This document shows positions 1-5,953 of a stretch of 12,879 bases of DNA, piece by piece; position 1 is the stretch's first letter, and each line of letters opens with the position of its first letter. The stretch is taken from contig PFAR01000011.1 of assembly GCA_002773655.1 (NCBI GenBank), positions 269 through 13,147 of the forward strand, given 5' to 3'. A program made the translations under genes and the position numbers. Below the pieces are notes generated by a model. The model searched no databases and was not told the origin of the DNA. It saw nothing but the letters and a program-made list of their open reading frames with translations. Origin of the DNA: Candidatus Falkowbacteria bacterium CG10_big_fil_rev_8_21_14_0_10_43_10 (lineage in GTDB: Bacteria; Patescibacteriota; Patescibacteriia; Patescibacteriales; XYC2-FULL-47-12).

Positions 1-584
1 TAAGCGCGCAGCCAGCGCTCATCGCCTGTTTCCACGACCGATACGCCTAAACTTTCCGCCTTTTGCACCGCCATTCCCAGCCATTTGCTGGAAAAAACGC
101 TTTGAGTAATAAATTGCTGAATCGCTAAACATGATTGGATCACTCCCGCCGCCACAACGCTCCAGTATAATTTTATTTTATCAAATTTAATCTGCGTCAA
201 TAAAAAAAACAACCCCGCGCCCGCTAAAAATCGCCCATATCCGTACAGCGCCAGCCTCCAATCGTAAGCGGAAAAAATTGAGATGAAAACGAATAGCTCT
301 AATAAACCAATATATAACCAGGTTCGTCGTAATCTAAAATCAAAAATCTTAAATCTAAAATTTGGCTGCGACAAAAAAACAAAAAAACAAAAAAACAAAA
401 AAACAATCAATACTATATCAGATGCGTACAGGCTGTACGTTCCGTACTCCCAATATCCCCCGTTCAGCTCCCCCAGCTTCACCATCCATCTTGTTTGCAA
501 AGGCAATAAAAAAATCAAGGCATATAATAAATACTCTTGACCATTTAAAAAAAAATTCTTTATTTTTACAAACCTTACATTCAT
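1..584 (-). CDS. O-antigen ligase/polymerase (Wzy/WaaL-like) membrane protein, N-terminal part, runs off the window
   Basis: Reading the minus strand from ATG at 584 gives 194 open codons to the window edge. The protein starts MNVRFVKIKN and carries successive hydrophobic segments near residues 18-29, 56-71, 89-105, 117-130 and 141-155. Residues 39-55 (ELNGGYWEYGTYSLYASD) and 164-194 (FSSKWLG ... GDERWLRA) match what I recall of CPR O-antigen ligase family proteins, in which an H-P-N-x-L motif follows soon after, here beyond the window. Such proteins polymerise or ligate surface polysaccharide at the membrane. The start lies 2 nt after the stop of the nucleotidyltransferase gene, suggesting one transcript and translational coupling. 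The gene contains a T9 tract at codons 10-13, four 8-bp repeats at codons 61-71 and an AT-rich repeat at codons 75-85. No Shine-Dalgarno motif is visible. The minus-strand frame opening at 636 and stopping at 418 is a different frame and not the gene. Confidence 0.85.
   Translation of the reverse strand, partial: MNVRFVKIKNFFLNGQEYLLYALIFLLPLQTRWMVKLGELNGGYWEYGTYSLYASDIVLIVFLFFCFFVFLSQPNFRFKIFDFRLRRTWLYIGLLELFVFISIFSAYDWRLALYGYGRFLAGAGLFFLLTQIKFDKIKLYWSVVAAGVIQSCLAIQQFITQSVFSSKWLGMAVQKAESLGVSVVETGDERWLRA
331..363. repeat. AT-rich short repeat inside the O-antigen ligase gene
   Basis: AATCTAAAAT occurs at 331-340 and again at 352-361, 21 bp apart (three times seven), with a related unit between them. 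The stretch encodes the hydrophilic loop NFRFKIFDFRL after the repeat-encoded helix. It resembles the AT-rich repeats in the 1643-1770 intergenic region, so it may be the same low-complexity family inserted in frame. Confidence 0.5.
373..404 (-). repeat. Simple sequence repeat, four perfect 8-bp units (GTTTTTTT on the coding strand)
   Basis: The plus strand reads AAAAAAAC four times in a row without a mismatch. On the coding strand of the O-antigen ligase gene the array starts exactly at codon 61 and encodes the hydrophobic stretch VFLFFCFFVFL. Because 8 is not a multiple of 3, gain or loss of one unit shifts the frame; both alternative frames meet a stop soon downstream. Three units would restore frame and add or remove eight hydrophobic residues. 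Confidence 0.95.
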
Positions 585-586
585 AA

Positions 587-1633
587 TTATGAAACTTGTT
601 GCCATTTATCCCTAAACTCTGCCCGCCTGTCATCAATGTGAAATTTCAGCGCATTATCATTAATAACTACTTCCGTCCCCCGCCCGGCTTTATCCAGTAA
701 ATATTGGGGCATTATTTTAATCTGCGCCCATTTTAATAAGCTCTCCAGCCAGGCCCAGCCGCTGCTGACTTCCAGCATGCACTTTAAGCCTTCAAGCAAA
801 ACGCTGTTTTTTACCTTCCTCTTATTGTAAAAAACATTCGGAGCGCCGTTATTAATATATTTCCCTGCCAGCTCATTCCGCTTCATAAAATCCAAAAAAA
901 TACCGGGGCGGCCGTAGATCGGCAATAACTGCTTCAGCCAATAAATAAAATAAATGTCATTTTGAATCATCAGCGGCTGCAAATTCAAACTGCCTTCGCT
1001 GATAAAAAAATTAAGGCAAATTTTGTCTTTCTTGGTCTTCGCCGTCGGGCGCAGGCGCAACAGCTTTAAAAGGATGACGGCATAAAAGCGGGCGGTCCAA
1101 ATCTTTCCCTTAGCTGTTATTATAAACAGATCGATGTCGCTGTCTTCCCGCGCGTTATCATAGGCGAGCGAGTTGCATACCGCGATCATTCTGATAAACG
1201 GCAGAGTACCAAGTAATTTTATGATCCGCCGCGCCCGGCGGAATTTTTTTCGGGAAATTATCTGGCGCTGCTTTCTAACCGCAACAATCTCCCGCCGGAT
1301 TGCCTCGCCGAATCCGCCGGCTGGCGGAGAAGGCGGGCCGGATAAAAAATAAAATCCCTGTTCCCGGCCGGTCCCGGGCAGCCCCCGCTCTAAAGCATTT
1401 TTTACTTCATTGTAGCCGAACGCCTTTTTAACCGACTCCCCAACCCACAGATATTTATATATTTCCCAATCCGTCAGGGGATAATCAAATATATCAAAGA
1501 ATGTCAAAGTCTTGATAATGGCGGCGTCTAAATCCGCCCGACTAAAGCAAAAATCATGATTAAAATCAACATTTGAATCACGGTCTAAATCAAATTTAAT
1601 ATCGCGCAAACTGGCGAGAGTTGAAGCAAGCAT
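587..1633 (-). CDS. Nucleotidyltransferase-domain protein of CPR type, function unknown
   Basis: The 348-residue protein has an N-terminal segment with KTLTFFDIFDYPLTDWEI at about 41-58, probably a winged-helix-like region. A nucleotidyltransferase core follows around 150-172, with CNSLAYDNAREDSDIDLFII. The S-D-I-D (165-168) fits the acidic pair of the polymerase-beta nucleotidyltransferase fold, while the usual G-S is N-S here. A basic stretch lies at 120-140. The substrate cannot be told from sequence. The gene ends 2 nt before the O-antigen ligase start, so a role with surface polysaccharide is possible, but that is inference from context. Residues 102-108 (SPPAGGF) are encoded by a palindromic repeat and look like an insertion between FYFLSG and the following charged helix. 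No Shine-Dalgarno motif precedes the ATG. Confidence 0.75.
   Translation of the reverse strand: MLASTLASLRDIKFDLDRDSNVDFNHDFCFSRADLDAAIIKTLTFFDIFDYPLTDWEIYKYLWVGESVKKAFGYNEVKNALERGLPGTGREQGFYFLSGPPSPPAGGFGEAIRREIVAVRKQRQIISRKKFRRARRIIKLLGTLPFIRMIAVCNSLAYDNAREDSDIDLFIITAKGKIWTARFYAVILLKLLRLRPTAKTKKDKICLNFFISEGSLNLQPLMIQNDIYFIYWLKQLLPIYGRPGIFLDFMKRNELAGKYINNGAPNVFYNKRKVKNSVLLEGLKCMLEVSSGWAWLESLLKWAQIKIMPQYLLDKAGRGTEVVINDNALKFHIDDRRAEFRDKWQQVS
1312..1338. repeat. Palindromic repeat element inside a coding region
   Basis: ATCCGCCGGCTGGCGGA at 1312-1328 is an inverted repeat (TCCGCC / GGCGGA around GGCT). It is identical over 17 bases to 3024-3040 in the uvrA leader. Both copies are followed by AGGCGGGC, at 1331-1338 here and about 3055-3062 there, at different spacing. 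Here it is translated in frame as SPPAGGF in the nucleotidyltransferase-domain protein. Confidence 0.75.
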
Positions 1634-1642
1634 GGTATATGT

Positions 1643-1770
1643 TAAATTTCAAATCCCAAGCACCAAATAACAAAAAAATTATAAACTCTAAATCATAAAT
1701 TTTAAAGACGGCTTTATGATTTAGAATTTATGATTTAGAATTTCTTTGGAATTTGGGATTTAAAATTTGG
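1643..1770. repeat. Nested AT-rich inverted and tandem repeats between rmuC and the nucleotidyltransferase gene
   Basis: A 13-bp perfect inverted repeat (TCTAAATCATAAA at 1687-1699, complement at 1713-1725) lies within an imperfect outer one (AAATTTCAAATCCCAA near 1644-1659 against the near-complement at about 1754-1769). TTTATGATTTAGAA is tandemly duplicated without a gap at 1713-1726 and 1727-1740, a 14-bp unit (two sevens). On the minus strand the inner stem is followed about 10 nt later by seven T, so it might also end rmuC transcription, but an AT-only stem is weak for that. No gene is seen here. Confidence 0.75.
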
Positions 1771-1782
1771 AATTTTTATTAT

Positions 1783-2886
1783 TTACTTTTCTATCTTTGG
1801 TTTATCCAATACCAATGGTTCAATGCCAGATTTGCCGTCGGTTACGCGCGCCACGTCTTTATCAATTTTTTTAAATTCTTTATAGGCGTTATTGTAAGCG
1901 CCGACTGTCGTGCCCAAATGCCCGCCGAGTTTTTGCAAATAGTCATTATAACTCATCAGATGCTTGCCGAGCATTTCCACGTTTTTGCGGATTTCTTTGG
2001 CGCTTTCTTCAATCTGCAAAGCCCGCAGGCCCTGCAAAACGGTCTGCAAGTAGGCGTGGAAAGAAGTGGGTGAAACGATTATCACATGCTTGTCGCGAAA
2101 AGCGTACTCAATTAAGTCGCGGGTGTTTACCTTGATCGCGCCGACCTGGTTGATTAATAAATCATAATAAATCCCTTCGGCCGGAATAAACATAAAAGCG
2201 AAATCCATCGTCCCTTCTCTTGGCTTGATGTATTTCGCGGTTTCATCAATCCGCTTTTTTAAATCCAGCTTGAATTCTTTTTCCAGCCGGTCGCGGACAT
2301 GGGAATCTTTTTCCTGCACTATCCGGTTATAATTTTCTAAAGAAAATTTTGAGTCAATCGGAATAACCTTATCCTTAACGAATACCGCCGCATCCACTAT
2401 ATCCCCGTCAGCGAACTTATACTGCATTTTATAGGCATTCGGCGGCAAAACGTTTTTTAATACCATTTCCAGCTGGTACTCGCCTAAGATGCCGCGATGC
2501 TTGGGATTTTTTAAAATATCCTCCAACGACTGCAGCTGGCCGGCAAAATCAACCACCCGCCGGTTGGTCTCATCAAGCTTGGTTAATTTTTCCGTCACGG
2601 ACGAAATCGCTTTCTGGCTTTGGTCATGGATATCCGAAAGCAGTTTCTGCGCCTGGCTGGTAACCGCGTTCATGATGCCGGTGGTTTTGCCGAATTGGTC
2701 CTGGCTGGCTTTATGCACCTCGCTTAATTTCAGGTCCATGGTCTTTACAATCTGGCTTAATTGCTGCTGCATCATTAGAAATGGCTGGTCGTCCTTCTTA
2801 ACGCCCAGCTTTTTCTGAATAACAAAAAACATCGCGGCGATTGCGGCGGTTAAAATTAGGATTAAAATTATGAGGGTGGTTTCCAT
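1783..2886 (-). CDS. rmuC: DNA recombination protein RmuC
   Basis: The 367-residue protein begins with one membrane helix (about 4-24), followed by a coiled-coil-like region at about 35-115. The RmuC domain follows from about 120 to 325. Family motifs visible are RGILGEYQLE (131-140), the nuclease-like IPIDSKF (176-181) with D178 and K180, and FMFIPAEGIYYDLL (231-244). In E. coli RmuC limits recombination-associated inversions at short inverted repeats and is thought to be a nuclease of the PD-(D/E)XK type. That role is apt in a window full of inverted repeats, though this link is speculation. The protein should be membrane-anchored with the domain in the cytoplasm. It is transcribed away from uvrA from a shared divergent promoter region. 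No Shine-Dalgarno sequence precedes the ATG. Confidence 0.92.
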   Translation of the reverse strand: METTLIILILILTAAIAAMFFVIQKKLGVKKDDQPFLMMQQQLSQIVKTMDLKLSEVHKASQDQFGKTTGIMNAVTSQAQKLLSDIHDQSQKAISSVTEKLTKLDETNRRVVDFAGQLQSLEDILKNPKHRGILGEYQLEMVLKNVLPPNAYKMQYKFADGDIVDAAVFVKDKVIPIDSKFSLENYNRIVQEKDSHVRDRLEKEFKLDLKKRIDETAKYIKPREGTMDFAFMFIPAEGIYYDLLINQVGAIKVNTRDLIEYAFRDKHVIIVSPTSFHAYLQTVLQGLRALQIEESAKEIRKNVEMLGKHLMSYNDYLQKLGGHLGTTVGAYNNAYKEFKKIDKDVARVTDGKSGIEPLVLDKPKIEK

Positions 2887-2917
2887 TACAAAATACTAAC
2901 TACTATATACTGGCTTT

Positions 2918-2946
2918 ATTGTACCAACATTCCTCTCTCTCCACAA
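2918..2946 (-). promoter_or_regulatory. Probable sigma70-type promoter for rmuC
   Basis: On the minus strand TTGTGG (2946-2941) and TACAAT (2923-2918) are separated by 17 nt. The predicted start point near 2911 leaves a leader of about 25 nt. The -35 box lies 3 nt from the -35 box of the opposite promoter for uvrA. Confidence 0.45.
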
Positions 2947-2949
2947 CTC

Positions 2950-2978
2950 TTGCCAGAACATTTATTTCGGAGTATAAT
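2950..2978 (+). promoter_or_regulatory. Probable sigma70-type promoter for uvrA
   Basis: TTGCCA (2950-2955) and a perfect TATAAT (2973-2978) are exactly 17 nt apart, about 105 nt upstream of the uvrA start. The leader would hold the palindromic element at 3009-3074. The spacer contains GAACATTTATTTC (2957-2969), a partial match to a Gram-positive LexA box, in the right place for repression but with only one good half-site. Confidence 0.65.
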
Positions 2979-3002
2979 AATTTTCGTTTAACTACAATTC
3001 TT

Positions 3003-3074
3003 TTTTGCTGTCATCTCGAGCAGATCCGCCGGCTGGCGGATTCAGCGAGGCGAGCAGGCGGGCTCGAAATGACA
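3003..3074. repeat. Palindromic repeat element in the uvrA leader
   Basis: Outer arms TGTCATCTCGAGC (3009-3021) and GCTCGAAATGACA (3062-3074) pair at 12 of 13 positions. An inner stem is formed by ATCCGCC (3024-3030) and GGCGGAT (3035-3041). The left boundary TTTTGCTGTCAT (3003-3014) is repeated exactly, in opposite orientation, at 11149-11160. The right arm ends 9 nt before the uvrA ATG, so the RNA hairpin would sit just upstream of the initiation site. Confidence 0.8.
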
Positions 3075-3083
3075 ATAAAGACT

Positions 3084-5858
3084 ATGCCAAAATTTATTTC
3101 CATTAAAGGCGCTCGGACCAACAATCTCAAAAATATTGACGTTGAAATTCCCCACCACAAATTCGTGGTCATCACCGGCTTATCCGGTTCGGGAAAATCC
3201 TCTTTGGCTTTCGACACGGTCTATGCCGAAGGACAGCGCCGCTACATGGAGTCGCTGTCTTCCTATGCCAAGCAGTACGTTGACCTGATGGACAAGCCTG
3301 ATGTTGACTCCATTGCCGGTCTCACGCCGACTATCGCCATTGACCAAAAGGCGAACAATTGCAATCCCCGCTCTACTATCGGCACGGCCGCGGAAATCTA
3401 TGACTTATTGCGCCTCCTGTTCGCCCGCGCCGGCACGCCCTACTGCCCGGATACAAACCAGCCGATGGCCAAGCAAACGATAGAAAATATTATAAAAGAA
3501 ATAGCTAAAATAAAACAAATTATCACCATCTTCGCTCCGCTCTACCAGCGGCAGGTCATCGACGATAAAAAAATTCTGCAGCGCCTGTCCAAAGCCGGCT
3601 TTTCCCGCCTGCGCCTTGACGGCGTTGTTTTAAATTCTCCGGCCGAGGGAAAAATTGAAGACCGCCCGCAGGTGCTGGAAATTATCATCGCCCGGAATAA
3701 TTTTTCTGATGACAAGCTGGCCCTGCAGAAATGCGTAAAAAAAGCGCTTGACCTAAGCAATGGCTTAATTACCGTGGAAGCCGGCGGTGAAGAAAAGACC
3801 TATTCGACTATCTGGACCTGCCTCGCAAGCGGCCGGTCCCTGCCCGATCTGGAACCGAAGCATTTTTCTTTTAACTCTCCCCAAGGAGCCTGCCCGGCCT
3901 GCCGGGGGCTGGGCAGTAATCTGCATATTGACCCTTCCTCCTTGTTTAATAAAAAATTAAGCATCAGTGAAGGGGCAATCCGCCCCTGGCCAAAAAGCAA
4001 CGGCCAGTACGGCCAATACCTGAAAAATCTTAATGAAACCGCCAAAAAATATAAATTTTCGATTGACACTCCGATTAAGGAATTAAATGAGAAACAGCTG
4101 GAGGTCATTCTTTATGGCGGCCAAAAATTCAAGGGGATAGTTCCGATACTCGAGGAGCGCTGGCGGGAAACCGACTCCATCTCCATTAAACAGTCTATTG
4201 AGCAATATATGCGGACCGACACCTGCCCGAAATGCCAGGGCCAAAGGCTGCGTCCGGAATACTTGGCGGTAAAAATCCTGGATAAAAATATTGCCGACAT
4301 AACCGGCTTAACTATTGAATCGGCTGTTCCTGCCATTGAAGAATTATTAAATAAATTAACCAACAGCAAAAAAAGAATAGCGGAACAGATACTAAAAGAG
4401 ATTCTGTCCAGGCTTAAAGCGCTGTCCCAGGCCGGATTGCATTATTTAACGATCAACCGCCCCATGAACACCCTTTCCGGCGGCGAGGCCCAGCGGGTTA
4501 AGCTGGCGACCCAGCTGTCTTCCAATTTAGTTAACATCACCTATATTCTTGATGAGCCGTCGGTCGGCCTGCACCAGAAGGATATCAGCAAGCTTATCGG
4601 CACTTTAAAAATCCTGCGCGATTTGGAAAACACAGTGATCGTGGTTGAACATGATGCAACCACTATGCTGGCCGCTGATTATATAATTGACATCGGACCG
4701 GGAGCCGGAAACCGCGGCGGCCTGATTGTCGCCGCCGGCGCCCCGGAACAAATAAAAAAAGACGTTAAGTCGCTTACCGGCCAATACCTGTCCAATAAAA
4801 AAAAGATTGCCAGACCGCTGAACTGCCGGAAAGGAAACGGGGGAAATTTAAAAATTATCGGCGCCTGCCAGAATAATTTAAAAAATATCACCGTGGAATT
4901 CCCTTTGGGAAAGTTCATCGCTTTAACCGGTGTCTCCGGATCCGGAAAATCAACCTTAATGACGGATATTTTATCCCGGGCGCTGAATAAAAAATATTAC
5001 CGGGCGAAAGAAGAGCCGGGCCGGCATCAGGCGATTGAAGGGCTGGAGCATATTGATAAAGTAATTACGATCGATCAGTCACCGATCGGGCGCACGCCTC
5101 GTTCCAATCCGGCCACCTATACCGCCGCCTTTAACTATATCCGCGACCTTTTCGCGGAATTGCCGGAATCCAAAATAAGGAATTTAACCCCCAGCCATTT
5201 CAGCTTTAATATGGTCGGCGGGCGCTGCGAAGTCTGCAGCGGCGACGGCTATAATAAAATTGACATGCAATTTTTGTCCGACGTCTATGTTAAATGCAAG
5301 GCCTGCGACGGCCGCCGCTACCAAAAGGATATTTTAGACATCTATTACCGCGAAAAAAACATTGCCGACATTTTGGACATGACTGTCGCTGAAGCGATTG
5401 GATTCTTCAGCGCGGCGGCGATTAACGGCGCCGCCGTCAGCCACGATTCCATTCTGCAGAAATTAAATACCCTTAATGAAGTCGGCCTGGGATATATTAA
5501 GCTCGGCCAAAGCGCCACGACTCTATCCGGCGGCGAAGCGCAACGGGTGAAACTCGCAACCGAACTTTCCCGCCGCGACACCGGCCGCACGCTTTATATT
5601 TTGGACGAGCCGACCACCGGCCTGCATTTTGACGACATTAAGCGGCTCTTGGACATTTTGCACAAGCTCGCGGACAAAGGCAACACGGTTTTAATCATTG
5701 AACACAATCTGGACGTGATTAAATCGGTTGACCATATTATTGACCTTGGCCCGGAAGGCGGCGACCAGGGCGGCTATATTGTCGCGCAAGGCACGCCGGA
5801 AGAAGTGGCGCGCGTGAAAGAAAGTTATACGGGAAAATATTTGAAAGAAGTATTGTAA
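3084..5858 (+). CDS. uvrA: Excinuclease ABC subunit A (UvrA)
   Basis: UvrA is the damage-recognition ATPase of nucleotide excision repair, acting as a dimer that loads UvrB. From ATG at 3084 the protein is 924 residues, near the usual 940. Two ABC halves are complete. Walker A motifs are GLSGSGKS (32-39) and GVSGSGKS (616-623). Signature motifs are LSGGEAQRVKLAT at 464-476 and 814-826. Walker B motifs are YILDEPSVGLH (487-497) and YILDEPTTGLH (838-848). The C-terminal zinc module has C715, C718, C738 and C741. The first module has C246, C270 and C273, but the expected second ligand is Ser249 (CLAS, where CxxC or CxxH is usual). The frame is open to 2919 and also has an ATG at 3069. Both upstream starts read from or through the palindromic element, and homology begins at MPKFISIKGARTNNLKN, so 3084 is preferred. 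Confidence 0.96.
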   Translation: MPKFISIKGARTNNLKNIDVEIPHHKFVVITGLSGSGKSSLAFDTVYAEGQRRYMESLSSYAKQYVDLMDKPDVDSIAGLTPTIAIDQKANNCNPRSTIGTAAEIYDLLRLLFARAGTPYCPDTNQPMAKQTIENIIKEIAKIKQIITIFAPLYQRQVIDDKKILQRLSKAGFSRLRLDGVVLNSPAEGKIEDRPQVLEIIIARNNFSDDKLALQKCVKKALDLSNGLITVEAGGEEKTYSTIWTCLASGRSLPDLEPKHFSFNSPQGACPACRGLGSNLHIDPSSLFNKKLSISEGAIRPWPKSNGQYGQYLKNLNETAKKYKFSIDTPIKELNEKQLEVILYGGQKFKGIVPILEERWRETDSISIKQSIEQYMRTDTCPKCQGQRLRPEYLAVKILDKNIADITGLTIESAVPAIEELLNKLTNSKKRIAEQILKEILSRLKALSQAGLHYLTINRPMNTLSGGEAQRVKLATQLSSNLVNITYILDEPSVGLHQKDISKLIGTLKILRDLENTVIVVEHDATTMLAADYIIDIGPGAGNRGGLIVAAGAPEQIKKDVKSLTGQYLSNKKKIARPLNCRKGNGGNLKIIGACQNNLKNITVEFPLGKFIALTGVSGSGKSTLMTDILSRALNKKYYRAKEEPGRHQAIEGLEHIDKVITIDQSPIGRTPRSNPATYTAAFNYIRDLFAELPESKIRNLTPSHFSFNMVGGRCEVCSGDGYNKIDMQFLSDVYVKCKACDGRRYQKDILDIYYREKNIADILDMTVAEAIGFFSAAAINGAAVSHDSILQKLNTLNEVGLGYIKLGQSATTLSGGEAQRVKLATELSRRDTGRTLYILDEPTTGLHFDDIKRLLDILHKLADKGNTVLIIEHNLDVIKSVDHIIDLGPEGGDQGGYIVAQGTPEEVARVKESYTGKYLKEVL

Positions 5859-5915
5859 ATTCCATTCTGTAAATTAAAAAGTGAAAAATAGAGGAGCATC
5901 TAGTGTTTATGACTG

Positions 5916-5945
5916 AAAACCCTGGCCGCGCGCTGCGCAGCAGGG
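5916..5945 (-). terminator. Likely intrinsic terminator after the aminotransferase gene
   Basis: On the minus strand a GC-rich hairpin has outer arms CCCTG (5945-5941) and CAGGG (5924-5920), with an inner GCGC stem. It is followed directly by TTTT (5919-5916). It starts 5 nt beyond the aminotransferase stop. It lies between convergent genes and could also slow uvrA transcripts, though no T tract follows on the plus strand. Confidence 0.45.
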
Positions 5946-5953
5946 CAGGCTTA
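5934..5953 (-). repeat. GC-rich repeat starting at the stop codon (copy 1)
   Basis: Read on the minus strand, TAAGCCTGCCC followed by TGCTGCGCA begins with the TAA stop of the aminotransferase gene. The same 11-mer, again beginning with a gene's TAA stop and followed by a similar CTGCGCA, occurs at 9586-9608. Apart from short gaps the two copies agree over about 20 bases. Confidence 0.6.

Noticed and set aside
283..586. Two short plus-strand frames with lysine-rich repeats (KKQKNKKTKKQ)
   Set aside because: They are antisense readings of the 8-bp repeat in the O-antigen ligase gene.
418..636. A 72-codon open frame on the minus strand
   Set aside because: It overlaps the nucleotidyltransferase gene end and the O-antigen ligase start in another frame; the frame starting at 584 gives recognisable family sequence.
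1753..2073. A 106-codon plus-strand frame
   Set aside because: Antisense to rmuC, with no recognisable domain or upstream signal.
2919..3083. A 55-residue N-terminal extension of UvrA
   Set aside because: It starts upstream of the probable -10 box and reads through the palindromic element; UvrA homology starts at 3084.
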